DNA of 64,000 nucleotides, taken from assembly GCF_011742145.1 (NCBI RefSeq), contig NZ_JAAQQU010000104.1, forward strand, positions 701,938 to 765,937. The letters run 5' to 3'. Shown here one piece after another: positions 25,201 to 33,806 of the stretch (position 1 is the stretch's first letter; every line of letters begins with the position of its first letter). The position numbers and the translations under genes are program-made. The notes under the pieces were generated by a model. It did no database searches. It had not been told where the DNA came from and saw only the letters and a program-made list of their open reading frames with translations. Origin of the DNA: Flavobacterium sp. J49 (GTDB lineage Bacteria > Bacteroidota > Bacteroidia > Flavobacteriales > Flavobacteriaceae).

Positions 25201-26704
25201 TAAAGCGATGGGTAAAAAGCAAAAAGATGTCTTGGATAAAATGAAATCCAAATTCATCGAACAAGCCGTGGCCAATGGTCATGCTGAAGACAAATTGGAA
25301 AAAATATGGAAAGACTGGGAAGCTTTTGCACAGTACGCGTTTAACAAATCGCACTCGACTTGTTATGCCTGGATTGCCTACCAAACCGCTTATTTAAAAG
25401 CCCATTATCCTGCGGAATATATGGCGGCCGTACTTTCTAACAATATGAACGATATCAAACAAGTGTCGTTCTTTATGGAAGAATGCAAGCGCATGGGATT
25501 GCAAGTTTTGGGTCCGGATGTGAACGAGAGTTTTTATAAGTTTACGGTTAACGAAAACTATGCGGTTCGCTTCGGAATGGGCGCCATTAAAGGCGTTGGT
25601 ATGGGTGCCGTGGAAACCATTGTCAACAACAGAAAAGAAGGCAAATACAAGTCGATTTTTGATTTGGCCAAACGAATAGATTTGCGTGCAGCCAATAAGA
25701 AAGCTTTCGAAAACTTAGCTTTGGCCGGAGGTTTCGACTGTTTTTCGGACACGCATCGGGCACAATATTTCCATACCGATGGCGACAACATCACTTTTTA
25801 CGAGAAAGCCATTCGCTATGGGGCAAAATTCCAAGAGAATGAGAACTCCTCTCAAGTGAGTTTGTTTGGGGATGCCAGTGATGTTCAAATTGCAGAGCCA
25901 ACGGTTCCGCCTTGCGAAGATTGGAGCACGATGGAGAAGTTAGCCAAAGAGAAAGAAGTGGTTGGGATTTATATTTCGGGTCATCCTTTGGATGATTTTA
26001 GATTTGAAATGAAATATTTCTGCAGCAGCAAATTAGAGCATTTAAAAAATTTGAACAGCTATGTCGGGAAGACCTTAACTTTTGCCGGAATTGTGACCAA
26101 TGTACAATACAAAACCGCCAAGAACGGAAAAGATTGGGCCATGTTCACTTTAGAAGGATATGATGAAAGTCATGACTTCAGGATTTTTGATGAAGAGTAT
26201 TTGAAGTTCAGACATTTCTTGGTTAACAACCAATTTGTCTATTTCAAAGTTACGGTCAAAGACGGTTGGGTCAATAGAGAAACCGGAAAAAAATCGGAAC
26301 CGAGAATCCAATTTGCCGATGTAAAACAACTTCAGGATGTGTTGCCTCAGTTTGCTAAAAAGCTGAGTATTCAGATGGACATTAATGATTTGCATCAAAA
26401 TGCCATCCAGCAATTGAATCAAATATTTAGTTCAAACAAAGGTGATAATACAGTTACTTTCGAGATTATCGAACAAGAAAAAGTTAAAAAAATAGTTGAA
26501 GCAGTACCCAAAATCATGGCAGAAGATGAAGCCAATTTAGAGGCGGAAAACCTTGAAGATATTGAAATAGAAATCCCTACAGTTGAAGAAGAAATACAAG
26601 TGATTACTAAGGTTACGCTTCCGAGTCGAAAATTGAAGATTAAAATCTCAACCGAATTACTTCAAGAATTAGAAAAGTTGGGATTGAGCTTTAAACTGAA
26701 TTGA
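22202..26704 (+). CDS. dnaE: DNA polymerase III subunit alpha with fused exonuclease
   Basis: 1500 aa replicative polymerase. Residues 1-190 are a DEDD-type 3'-5' exonuclease like DnaQ (YLIFDTETTGLP, NVGFDVNIM, HNATADVEAT). The PHP domain starts near 260 (FVHLHNHTQFSVLQS). The polymerase core has GPGRGSAAGSVVAYC and the catalytic acidic motif PDIDIDFDDEGR at about 690-700. The helix-hairpin-helix and OB-fold region (KTLTFAGIVTNVQYK) come after 1270. E. coli DnaE is 1160 aa and carries no exonuclease; the fused form is usual in Bacteroidetes. Its stop overlaps the 3' end of the convergent O-antigen ligase remnant by 14 nt. Confidence 0.96.
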   Translation: MYLIFDTETTGLPRNWAAPISDTNNWPRCIQIAWQLHDALGNLIEHQDYLVKPEGFNIPYDAERIHGISTELAQEQGIPLAEVLEKFNTALAKAKFIVGQNVGFDVNIMGCEFYRLGVNSPMAAMPVLDTCTEVTADLLKLPGGRGGRYKLPTLTELHGYLFGVPFAEAHNATADVEATTRCFLELIRREVFTKEELDVPADYFREFGENNPKEIQLIGLKHINLKQASEEIRKQFQQQEAVVEPIDQEEQIHHDVTDVEFVHLHNHTQFSVLQSTISVKDLVNAAVQNKMPAVAMTDHANLMGAFHFVRDILYHNKSAQAKNKQAEENGETPTETIVKPIVGCEFYVCDDLKDKSRKDNGYQIVFLAKTKKGYHNLAKLSSIAYTEGFYYVPRIDRKAIQQYKEDIIVLSGNLYGEIPSKVLNIGENQAEEALIWWKQEFGEDFYIELMRHNQEDENRVNVSLISLAKKHQVKTVATNNVFYINKEDANAHDILLCVRDGEKQSTPIGRGRGYRYGLNNKEYYFKSGEEMKKLFHDLPEAIVTTEEIVNKIEIYDLSREVLLPKFDIPEEFLVPEDEADGGKRGENKYLAYLTFEGAKKRYGEITPEIQERLDFELKTIENTGYPGYFLIVQDFIAAARRMDVSVGPGRGSAAGSVVAYCLGITNIDPLLYDLLFERFLNPDRVSMPDIDIDFDDEGRSRVMDYVINKYGSKQVAQIITYGTMAAKSSVRDTARVLDLPLFEADKIAKLIPMTMNLAKIFTLDNDKLKAALRAEEYDKVKELIELANADDLGGETIQQAKTLEGNLRNTGIHACGVIITPSDITNFVPVATAKDSDLYVTQFDNSVVESAGLLKMDFLGLKTLTLIKDTVKLVKYRTGIELDPDAFPIDDVKTYELFQRGETVGIFQYESPGMQKYLKDLKPTVFGDLIAMNALYRPGPLEYIPSFVRRKNGEEPITYDLEANEEYLKETYGITVYQEQVMLLSQKLANFSKGDADVLRKAMGKKQKDVLDKMKSKFIEQAVANGHAEDKLEKIWKDWEAFAQYAFNKSHSTCYAWIAYQTAYLKAHYPAEYMAAVLSNNMNDIKQVSFFMEECKRMGLQVLGPDVNESFYKFTVNENYAVRFGMGAIKGVGMGAVETIVNNRKEGKYKSIFDLAKRIDLRAANKKAFENLALAGGFDCFSDTHRAQYFHTDGDNITFYEKAIRYGAKFQENENSSQVSLFGDASDVQIAEPTVPPCEDWSTMEKLAKEKEVVGIYISGHPLDDFRFEMKYFCSSKLEHLKNLNSYVGKTLTFAGIVTNVQYKTAKNGKDWAMFTLEGYDESHDFRIFDEEYLKFRHFLVNNQFVYFKVTVKDGWVNRETGKKSEPRIQFADVKQLQDVLPQFAKKLSIQMDINDLHQNAIQQLNQIFSSNKGDNTVTFEIIEQEKVKKIVEAVPKIMAEDEANLEAENLEDIEIEIPTVEEEIQVITKVTLPSRKLKIKISTELLQELEKLGLSFKLN

Positions 26705-27675
26705 TTTCAGTGTCTTTTTTGAGTCTTAAAAGAGCCAAGGCGTAGATAAAAGAAGGCGCAGCGACTCTCATGCCCGTATGATTTATAGTAAGCAACCAAA
26801 AGGTAAAAAGACAAATAAGATAGATATTTTCTTTATTTTTCAAGTAAAGGAATAGTGGTGTGAAGAGTAAAATTAAAATACCAGCTATACCAAACAGTCC
26901 GTGTTCGGCCAGCATTCTTGTGATTTCGTTGTGTGTGGAAATGCTGGTGCCATGTTTTAAGCTTCGGGTTTCTTTTTTTTTCCGACACCAACACCCATGA
27001 TTGGGTTTTTTGTGAATTGATTTATTTCATCCAAAGCAATATCTTTTCGGCCTTCTGTTTCATAAGATTTATACAATCCCGAGGGATTTTGGTTGTTGTA
27101 TCTTTTAAACAAAAGACCGTCTGTTTGACAAGAACCCAAAATAAATATCAGCGGAAAAACAAGCGAAACAACCACAAGTTTTAGTTTAACAGGAAGGTAT
27201 TTTTTATAATTGAATAAAATAAAAAAGACTAAAAGGACTACCATTGCTATGGCTGTAATCATTCCGCCTCTAGAAAAAGTCAATAAACCTCTATAGTAAA
27301 TAAAGGAGAAAAGTAAGCTGTTTATGGCGATAAGAATACTGGGAATCAAGAATAACAAGAACAGCCAATACGGATAAGCTCTTTTCGAAAAACCGCTGTA
27401 ATACAATCCTATAAGAACAAACAGCAATACAAAATACCTGCCGTATTCGTGAAAGGGATTGCCTTGCGTAGTTCTCAAAAGAACTTCACTGCCTACTATA
27501 TATGCGGCAACATAAAGGACTTCATGGTTTTTGTTTTTACTTTTGATTACATAATACAATCCGATTGCCACAATCAGTAAAGCGTAAACTTTAGCCAAAA
27601 AAAAGGGAAAACCGAAATCAAAACTCCAATACCTATATGGCCTGTGATAATTTTGATGTAATCTTTGTCAGTCAT
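26691..27675 (-). pseudogene. O-antigen ligase family protein, two homopolymer frameshifts
   Basis: Three reading-frame pieces join into one membrane protein. The start ATG at 27673-27675 gives MTDKDYIKIITGHIGIGVL; that frame breaks at the T8 run opposite 27597-27604. The second piece (27596 down to 26957) runs from LAKVYALLIVAIGLYYVIK to NPIMGVGVG and stops just after the A9 run opposite 26973-26981. The third piece resumes with HGTSISTHNEITRMLAEHGL and ends at 26691. Adding one base to each run restores a single frame of about 328 codons. The NEITRMLAEHGLFGI block is characteristic of the Wzy_C/O-antigen ligase family. The cause may be sequencing undercall, real decay or phase variation. 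Confidence 0.75.
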
Positions 27676-27818
27676 TAGAAGTAAGATATTAGAAACAAAT
27701 ATATAGTAAATTACTAACTGACAATACGCTGAAGGAAGATTTTAGTTGCAATCAGCTTTTCAAATGCAGTCATAGCCAAATCTGATTTTTTTAGTAAAGA
27801 AAACCAAAATAAAATGTC

Positions 27819-27826
27819 TAATTTTG
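27819..27826 (+). promoter_or_regulatory. Promoter -7 box for thioredoxin
   Basis: TAATTTTG, an exact TAnnTTTG match, 38 nt before the ATG. Confidence 0.45.
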
Positions 27827-27863
27827 TCCTCAAATAATTAAAGTAATTTAAAAAATATAAAAT

Positions 27864-28181
27864 ATGGCTTTAGCAATTACCGATGCTACTTTTGACGAGG
27901 TAGTATTAAAATCAGATAAACCGGTTGTAGTAGATTTTTGGGCAGCTTGGTGTGGTCCGTGTCGTATGGTAGGTCCGGTTATCGATGAGATTTCATCAGA
28001 ATATGAAGGAAAAGCAGTGGTTGGAAAAGTTGACGTTGACGCTAACCAAGAGTTTGCTGCCAAATACGGTGTGCGCAACATTCCAACGGTTTTGGTATTT
28101 CAAAATGGTGAAGTAGTAGGACGTCAAGTAGGCGTTGCTCCTAAGAAAACATATACTGATGCTATTGATGCATTGTTGTAA
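27864..28181 (+). CDS. trxA: Thioredoxin
   Basis: 105 aa cytoplasmic thioredoxin with the active site WCGPC (C30 and C33), the cis-proline loop RNIPTVLVF, and the usual full length. It reduces disulfides in target proteins with electrons from thioredoxin reductase, which is not in this window. Monocistronic, with a promoter and a GNRA-loop terminator. Confidence 0.95.
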   Translation: MALAITDATFDEVVLKSDKPVVVDFWAAWCGPCRMVGPVIDEISSEYEGKAVVGKVDVDANQEFAAKYGVRNIPTVLVFQNGEVVGRQVGVAPKKTYTDAIDALL

Positions 28182-28204
28182 AATACCAATGAAAAAGAAA
28201 CTAA

Positions 28205-28224
28205 GGTCTAACGAAAGTTAGGCC
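28205..28224 (+). terminator. Terminator after trxA
   Basis: GGTCTAAC/GTTAGGCC stem with GAAA loop and a T7 run. The loop and inner stem are the same as the hairpin at 62102-62125. Confidence 0.8.
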
Positions 28225-28269
28225 TTTTTTTATAAAAGGAGCACAAGATTGGCTGTTTTAGAAAATTCA

Positions 28270-28314
28270 GACCCGCTGTCCGCGCTACACGGTAGCCAGC
28301 TCCCATCGGGGCTA
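28270..28314 (+). repeat. Intergenic repeat, family B copy 3 (short)
   Basis: CCCGCTGTCCGCGCTACACG, then GTAGCCAGCTCCCATCGGGG and CTAAA. Matches the minus strand of 19375-19455 and the ends of 33721-33806. Confidence 0.55.
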
Positions 28315-28367
28315 AAATTCACCTTTTGCAATTTTTAGGATAACTTTTTAAGTCATTCAAATTTACC

Positions 28368-28375
28368 TATATTTG
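28368..28375 (+). promoter_or_regulatory. Promoter -7 box for DUF58 gene
   Basis: TATATTTG, an exact TAnnTTTG match, 42 nt before the ATG. Confidence 0.45.
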
Positions 28376-28416
28376 ACACGAGCCTTGCGCAAGCATGGCG
28401 AACTGACGAAGTAATT

Positions 28417-29343
28417 ATGAAGATTGAAGAACAAAAAGAACTCGTTTCCGGGTTTAAACATCTGGAATTGCTCGCCAACCAAGTGGTGGAAGGCTTTATT
28501 TCGGGCATGCACAAATCGCCTTTTCATGGGTTTTCGGCAGAGTTTGCCGAACATAAAGTGTATAATTCCGGAGAAAGCACCAAGCACATCGATTGGAAAT
28601 TATTTGCCAAAACCGATAGGCTTTACACTAAAAAATTCGAAGAGGAAACCAATTTGCGTTGCCATTTGATTATTGACAACTCCTCTTCTATGCATTATCC
28701 TAAACTGAGAAGCGAGGAGCTGTTTTACCATAATAAAATCGGATTTTCCGTATTGGCTTCAGCGGTTTTAATGAATTTGTTAAAGAAACAGCGTGATGCA
28801 GTAGGCTTGAGCGTGTATTCGGATACGTATGAATATTACGCGCCCGAAAAGGGAAGTGATCGCCACCATCGCATGATTTTAAACAAGCTTGAAAATCTTT
28901 TAGAAAACCCCAAGGAATCTAAAAGCACCGACACCGTAACTTTTTTGCATCAAATAGCCGAGAAAATCCACCGCCGTTCGATGATTATTTTGTTTACCGA
29001 TATGTTTCAAACGGGAAATAGTGAAGCACTGTTCAATGCCTTACAGCATTTGAAACACAACAAACACAAAGTAGTCGTGTTTCATGTCATCGATAAAAAA
29101 ACCGAAATCAACTTCAATTTCGATAATGCGCCCCGAAAATTCATCGATTTGGAAACGGGCGAACAGATCAATATTTTCGCCGATTCGATAAAGGAAGCCT
29201 ACGAAGAAAAGGTAAATGAGTATTTCAAAACCTTAGCGATGACTTGTGCTCAAAACAAAATCAAGTATGTTCCGGTAGCTGTGGAGGATTCTTTTGAAAA
29301 AATTTTAACCACATACTTGGTTGAAAAACAAATGTTTGGTTAG
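28417..29343 (+). CDS. DUF58 domain protein with vWA-like fold
   Basis: 308 aa. The signature is HIDWKLFAKTDRLYTKKFEEE near residue 55, then LIIDNSSSMHYP, a MIDAS-like DxSxS motif of a von Willebrand factor A-type fold, then IILFTDMFQTG. DUF58 proteins usually sit with MoxR ATPases and BatA/BatD in metal-ion or stress-related chaperone clusters; no MoxR gene is adjacent here. It is soluble and cytoplasmic. Function is inferred only from the family. Confidence 0.88.
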   Translation: MKIEEQKELVSGFKHLELLANQVVEGFISGMHKSPFHGFSAEFAEHKVYNSGESTKHIDWKLFAKTDRLYTKKFEEETNLRCHLIIDNSSSMHYPKLRSEELFYHNKIGFSVLASAVLMNLLKKQRDAVGLSVYSDTYEYYAPEKGSDRHHRMILNKLENLLENPKESKSTDTVTFLHQIAEKIHRRSMIILFTDMFQTGNSEALFNALQHLKHNKHKVVVFHVIDKKTEINFNFDNAPRKFIDLETGEQINIFADSIKEAYEEKVNEYFKTLAMTCAQNKIKYVPVAVEDSFEKILTTYLVEKQMFG

Positions 29344-29381
29344 TGCGGCAAAATCATTTTCGTTTTTTTAGATAAAAAATG

Positions 29382-29411
29382 TTGCAGAATTGAAAATCAG
29401 TTGTATATTTG
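29382..29411 (+). promoter_or_regulatory. Promoter for tRNA-Asp
   Basis: TTG at 29382-29384, 19-nt spacer, TATATTTG at 29404-29411; a textbook Bacteroidetes promoter 18 nt before the tRNA. Confidence 0.65.
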
Positions 29412-29429
29412 CAACCGCAATTAAGCGAT

Positions 29430-29503
29430 GGTTTGGTAGTTCAGTTGGTTAGAATACATGCCTGTCACGCATGGGGTCGCGGGTTCGAGTCCCGTCCAGA
29501 CCG
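29430..29503 (+). tRNA. tRNA-Asp (GTC)
   Basis: Acceptor arms GGTTTGG/CCAGACC (one G-U pair), D-arm, anticodon loop CTGTCAC with anticodon GTC, and T-loop GGGTTCGAGTCCC. CCA is not encoded. A strong terminator follows at 29515. Confidence 0.95.
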
Positions 29504-29514
29504 CTAAAATTGGG

Positions 29515-29540
29515 AAAGGTTTTCGGAAACGAAAACCTTT
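29515..29540 (+). terminator. Terminator after tRNA-Asp
   Basis: 11-bp stem AAAGGTTTTCG/CGAAAACCTTT with GAAA loop and T run. Confidence 0.85.
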
Positions 29541-29813
29541 TTTGCCCAAAATAGGATTTTAAAAATTCTGTTTTAGGCTCCAAGAAAGTATCTAAGATTA
29601 GTTGTGTTGTTTCGATACGAATTTGTAACTCGTATCAAGGTTTAGTAGTTAGACCAATGAAAAGCTTTCCACTTTATTGTGGATGGCTTTTTTGCTTTAT
29701 AAGGGTTTGAATTTTTGTTTTGTAATTCATTGGAAATTTGTAACTTGCATTGCCTTTAGAGAACACATATTGCTCTTGGGTCAATTGTCAATCAACCAAA
29801 CCAATTCCAAAAC
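29541..29813. other. Non-coding gap with palindrome
   Basis: No gene seen. Contains GATACGA (29614-29620) and its inverse TCGTATC (29630-29636) separated by 9 nt, and an imperfect terminator-like hairpin near 29660-29695 ending in TTTTTT. The palindrome resembles REP-type intergenic elements. Confidence 0.4.
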
Positions 29814-32800
29814 ATGAAAAAACTATTACTCGTTCTCACATTATTTTTTTCAACCTCCATTTTAGTAGCCCAAAATTTTAATCAGCCTTCACAATTCAAC
29901 AATGTGTGTGATGATAACAATGATGGAATCGCTGCCTTTTGGCTGGGAGAAATCTCCTTTGAAATCTTAGGAAATTTGAACCCCGATGATTATGTGATTA
30001 CCCATCACGAAACTCAAAATGATGCGGTAACCGGATTCAATGCTTTAACAAGTCCCTACGCCAATATATACTCATTCACACAAACTGTTTTTGTTAGAGT
30101 TGTTACAATTGCTACTAGTGAGATAACGATTTTGACTTACAATTTAAATGTCAACCTAACACCGGACGCGCCGACCACTACCGTTGTCAATTGTGCCAGT
30201 CTTATCACAAGTTTTCCATGTTGGGATTTGACAACTGTTATTCCGCAAATTCTTAATGGTAATCCGAGTTTGTCGGTTTCCTTTTTTACATCTCAGTTTG
30301 ATGCCCAAGCTAATGTTAATCAAATTGCCAACCCAAGTTGTTACATAAGTCCGTTTGGAGCACCGACTCAGCCTCCTGTTTTTTACCGCGTAGAATTTCC
30401 GGATACCGGTTGTTTTGCCATTGGCATAGTTGAATTGGTTACCATTACTTGTGGAAACCCGAATTGTCCGGCACCGGCACAACTTGTGGTTACCAATGTT
30501 ACACAAACTTCAGCAGTACTTGGTTGGACCTCTGGTGGTAATGAAACTTCTTGGAGTATTGGAATAACAGCCAACGGAATGCCGGTTACTACTATTTTTA
30601 CACAGGTAAATCCATTTGTAATAACAGATTTGTTGTGTGACACAAATTATATTTTTAATGTCACTGCCAATTGTGATGCCTCAGGCACAAGCGCTGCTTC
30701 AAACTGGGGAGAGTTTATGACCATGCCTTGTTCGCCACAACCTGGTCAGCCTATTAATATTAATACTTGTGGCGATGATTCTCAGGCTTGTTTTGATTTG
30801 ACGGTGAATAATTATTACATCATAGGGAATTTGAATCCATCAGAATACACGATTACCTATCATCTTACTCAGACAGATGCGGAAAACGATGTGGCCGCAA
30901 TTACAACTCCGGCGAATTATTGTGCCCAACATGGAGCAGTAATTTACGCTCGTTTAGAAAACAACACTACTCAAGAGTATCAGTTTTTCCCTTTTGCTTT
31001 GATTGTAGATAATTTTTTCGATGGAACTATGACATTACCGGCATTGCAACAATGTGATGATAATAATGACGGAATAGTGACTTTTGACCTCACTAGTATT
31101 CAAGCAGCGTTAAACTCAAATAATGTTGTAGAATACTACCCGAGTTTGTCCAACGCTCAAAATCAAGTAGTGCCTTTTGCGAATCCATCTCAACTTAACT
31201 TAAGTACTCAGAACATGGTAACTATGGTTTTTGCCCGTGAAATTATTCAAAACGGTTGTGACCAAATTTACAGCTTTGAGTTGTTGGCGTATCCTAACTG
31301 CAATTTGGCTTACACTTGTGCCCAAGCCAACTCGTTGTGTAATGCATTGGGCGTTCCTTTTGCAAACACCGTAAATGTTAATGGAAGCGGTTCCGCCAAC
31401 TGTTTGGGAACTACACCAAACCCGACATGGTTTTTCTTACCGGTGAGTCAGGCTGGCAATATTACTTTTCAAGTGAATCAAGTATCTAATAACGGACAAC
31501 CTTTGGATGTTGATTACATTATGTATGGTCCTTTTACATCACCTACGGTAGCTTGCGGAAATCAAAGTATGTTGCTTAGCAATGTAGTTTCTTGTAGTTA
31601 TTCATCTGCGGCAGTAGAGTATCCGTTTATTCCAAACGCTTTACCGGGTCAATATTATTTATTGATGGTAACTAACTTTAGCAACAATCTCGGATTAATC
31701 ACCATCACGGAAGCTAATACCTCCAATACCGGCGCAATAGACTGTTCGGGATTGCGTTTGAATGCCTTTTTAGATGTTAACAGTAACGGGACACAAGACA
31801 ACGGAGAGCAAAACTTCCCTTTAGGACAATTTACCTATGAAGTCAATAACAATGGGAATGTTCACAATATAGTTTCTCCAACAGGATTCTATAATATTTA
31901 TGATACTAATGGTTCCAATTCTTATGATTTGAGTTATTCAATTGACCCAAATTATACGGCTTCTTATGCCATAACCACAGCTTCTTACAGCAATGTGAAT
32001 GTAGTAATCGGTGGCGGAATGCAAACTTATAATTTCCCGATTACTGTAACGCAAACTTACAATGATTTAGCCATAAATATTGTTCCTGTAAATGCCCCTA
32101 GACCAGGGTTTACCTATATGAATAAATTAGTGTATACCAACAATGGTAACCAAACGATAGCTTCGGGAACGGTGACATTTAATCATGATCCTTTGGTTTC
32201 AATTGTCGCTAATACCCAATCGGGGACAATGCCAATCACAAACGGATTTACCTATAACTTCACTAATTTGTTGCCTTTCGAGTCAAGAGAAATATTGGTA
32301 ACAATGCAAGTACCAAACATTCCAACAGTGAATATTGGCGGATTATTAACCAACACCGCTTCTATAATTCCGTTAAGTGGCGATGTGGTTCCGGCTAATA
32401 ATTCAACTACTAATACACAAATTATCATCGGAGCCTATGACCCGAATGACAAAATGGAAGCCCATGGAGAACAAATTTTGCATTCAACATTTACTGCTGA
32501 TGATTATTTAACCTATACCATCCGTTTTGAAAACACAGGAACGGCCAGCGCAATTAATGTTAGAGTAAATGATGTCTTGAATTCTCAACTGGACGAAAAC
32601 TCTATTCGAATGGTAAGCGCGAGTCATCCTTACATCATGGACAGAATTGGAAACAATATCAATTGGCTTTTTGATAATATTATGTTACCGCCATCGGTAG
32701 CCAATACCAATATTGGAAAAGGATACATTACTTTCCAAATCAAACCGACAGCCGGTTATGCTGTAGGGGATATTATACCAAATACCGCCTCAATTTATTT

Positions 32801-33122
32801 CGATTTCAATCCGGCCATTATTACCAATACATTCAATACGGAGTTTGTGCAACAATTGGGCGTTGGTGAATTCGAAAATGCTGATTTTGTTTTCTACCCG
32901 AATCCGGTTTCAGATATCGTGACCATTCAAGTGAAAAATGAGGGCACTATTGCCAATATAGCTGTTTACGATGTGTCAGGCAAAATGATTATGTCTCAAA
33001 AATCCGAGAATGCTTTATCAATCCAAACACTCAATTTGTCTTCGGTTTCCAAAGGCATGTATCTTTTAGAAGTGACTACGGATACCAACCTGAAAGTAGT
33101 GAAGAAATTGATCGTCGAATAA
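29814..33122 (+). CDS. Large T9SS surface protein with DUF7619-like domain
   Basis: 1102 aa. Signal peptide MKKLLLVLTLFFSTSILVAQ. Two Cys/Asp-rich repeat units share CDDNNDGIAAFWL- and CDDNNDGIVTFDL-type starts. A fibronectin III-like stretch is near 220-300 (CPAPAQLVVTNVTQTSAVLGW). A conserved-repeat/DUF11-like region around 870-1000 has GAYDPNDKMEAHGEQILHS, YTIRFENTGTASAINV and the NTASIYFDFNPAI closing motif. The T9SS type A tail is FYPNPVSDIVTIQV..., ending KKLIVE. Expected to be secreted through the T9SS and attached to the cell surface or released; possibly an adhesin. A terminator follows. Confidence 0.88.
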   Translation: MKKLLLVLTLFFSTSILVAQNFNQPSQFNNVCDDNNDGIAAFWLGEISFEILGNLNPDDYVITHHETQNDAVTGFNALTSPYANIYSFTQTVFVRVVTIATSEITILTYNLNVNLTPDAPTTTVVNCASLITSFPCWDLTTVIPQILNGNPSLSVSFFTSQFDAQANVNQIANPSCYISPFGAPTQPPVFYRVEFPDTGCFAIGIVELVTITCGNPNCPAPAQLVVTNVTQTSAVLGWTSGGNETSWSIGITANGMPVTTIFTQVNPFVITDLLCDTNYIFNVTANCDASGTSAASNWGEFMTMPCSPQPGQPININTCGDDSQACFDLTVNNYYIIGNLNPSEYTITYHLTQTDAENDVAAITTPANYCAQHGAVIYARLENNTTQEYQFFPFALIVDNFFDGTMTLPALQQCDDNNDGIVTFDLTSIQAALNSNNVVEYYPSLSNAQNQVVPFANPSQLNLSTQNMVTMVFAREIIQNGCDQIYSFELLAYPNCNLAYTCAQANSLCNALGVPFANTVNVNGSGSANCLGTTPNPTWFFLPVSQAGNITFQVNQVSNNGQPLDVDYIMYGPFTSPTVACGNQSMLLSNVVSCSYSSAAVEYPFIPNALPGQYYLLMVTNFSNNLGLITITEANTSNTGAIDCSGLRLNAFLDVNSNGTQDNGEQNFPLGQFTYEVNNNGNVHNIVSPTGFYNIYDTNGSNSYDLSYSIDPNYTASYAITTASYSNVNVVIGGGMQTYNFPITVTQTYNDLAINIVPVNAPRPGFTYMNKLVYTNNGNQTIASGTVTFNHDPLVSIVANTQSGTMPITNGFTYNFTNLLPFESREILVTMQVPNIPTVNIGGLLTNTASIIPLSGDVVPANNSTTNTQIIIGAYDPNDKMEAHGEQILHSTFTADDYLTYTIRFENTGTASAINVRVNDVLNSQLDENSIRMVSASHPYIMDRIGNNINWLFDNIMLPPSVANTNIGKGYITFQIKPTAGYAVGDIIPNTASIYFDFNPAIITNTFNTEFVQQLGVGEFENADFVFYPNPVSDIVTIQVKNEGTIANIAVYDVSGKMIMSQKSENALSIQTLNLSSVSKGMYLLEVTTDTNLKVVKKLIVE

Positions 33123-33142
33123 ATTCAAAATTTAAAATAACA

Positions 33143-33166
33143 AAGCCTTCTTTCGAGAAGGCTTTT
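33143..33166 (+). terminator. Terminator after T9SS surface protein
   Basis: AAAGCCTTCT/AGAAGGCTTT stem, TTCG loop, T-rich tail. Confidence 0.8.
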
Positions 33167-33239
33167 CTTTTTTGGACAAACTGTAGCTTCGTGAATATAA
33201 TTTCTTATTTTTGAAACTGTTAATCCGATGGAACCTTAC

Positions 33240-33716
33240 ATGAAAAAAGCGCTCGCTTTATTTTTACTAACCTTTTGTTTTTCCTGCCAATACTTGGAGA
33301 AGAAGGTGCCTTCCGAACAAGAATTGCTCGACCAACAAATGAAGGAAATCAATTGGAAAGAAGTGGATGAATATCCTTCGGTAACGGATTGCGAGAAGTT
33401 GACAGATGCAGCCCAACGCAAACAATGCTTTTTCGACTTTTTAACCGCCACTATTGAGCAAAAATTAGCGGTCGACACTTTGGCTACCATGTTTCCAAAA
33501 TTAGACACCATTGAAGTCAGAGTAACCGTGTTGCCGGATGCCACTTTAGAATTCAATCCCGAATTCCCCAAAGATTCCGTCGCCTATGATACCATCAAAA
33601 TTGACAGCATTCTTAAAGCACGTTTAGTAGATTTTCCTAAAGTAAATCCGGCTTTAAAAAGAGGCATTCCGGTCAAAACGCAGTTTGTGCTTCCGGTGAT
33701 TATTAAGCAGGAATAA
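33240..33716 (+). CDS. Hypothetical lipoprotein
   Basis: About 158 aa. The ATG at 33240 starts a lipoprotein signal (MKKALALFLLTFCFSC); a second ATG four codons upstream at 33228 cannot be excluded. The mature part has a Cys pair (VTDCEKL and RKQCFFDFL) and ends in a beta segment (VNPALKRGIPVKTQFVLPV) that resembles the TonB C-terminal-like end of Bacteroidetes envelope proteins. Function unknown. A family B repeat fills the space to the convergent glycosyltransferase. Confidence 0.7.
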   Translation: MKKALALFLLTFCFSCQYLEKKVPSEQELLDQQMKEINWKEVDEYPSVTDCEKLTDAAQRKQCFFDFLTATIEQKLAVDTLATMFPKLDTIEVRVTVLPDATLEFNPEFPKDSVAYDTIKIDSILKARLVDFPKVNPALKRGIPVKTQFVLPVIIKQE

Positions 33717-33720
33717 TTTT

Positions 33721-33806
33721 TAGGAGCTGTTTCCCACTGTCCACTATATCTTTTGTCGCGTTTTGAGAACGAGACAAAAGGATGCCGTTCCCATTGGGGC
33801 TATTTA
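33721..33806 (+). repeat. Intergenic repeat, family B copy 4
   Basis: TAGGAGCTGTTTCCCACTGT, then CCACTATATCTTTTGTCGCG, ACGAGACAAAAGGATGCCGT and CCATTGGGGCTA. The arms TTTTGTC and GACAAAA can pair. The stop codon of the minus-strand glycosyltransferase (33800-33802) lies inside its last bases. Confidence 0.6.

Noticed and set aside
26957..27598. Separate 213-aa membrane protein
   Set aside because: Its first codon is a TTG inside a hydrophobic stretch and continuity with both neighbours is restored by single-base changes in homopolymers, so it is part of one broken O-antigen ligase.
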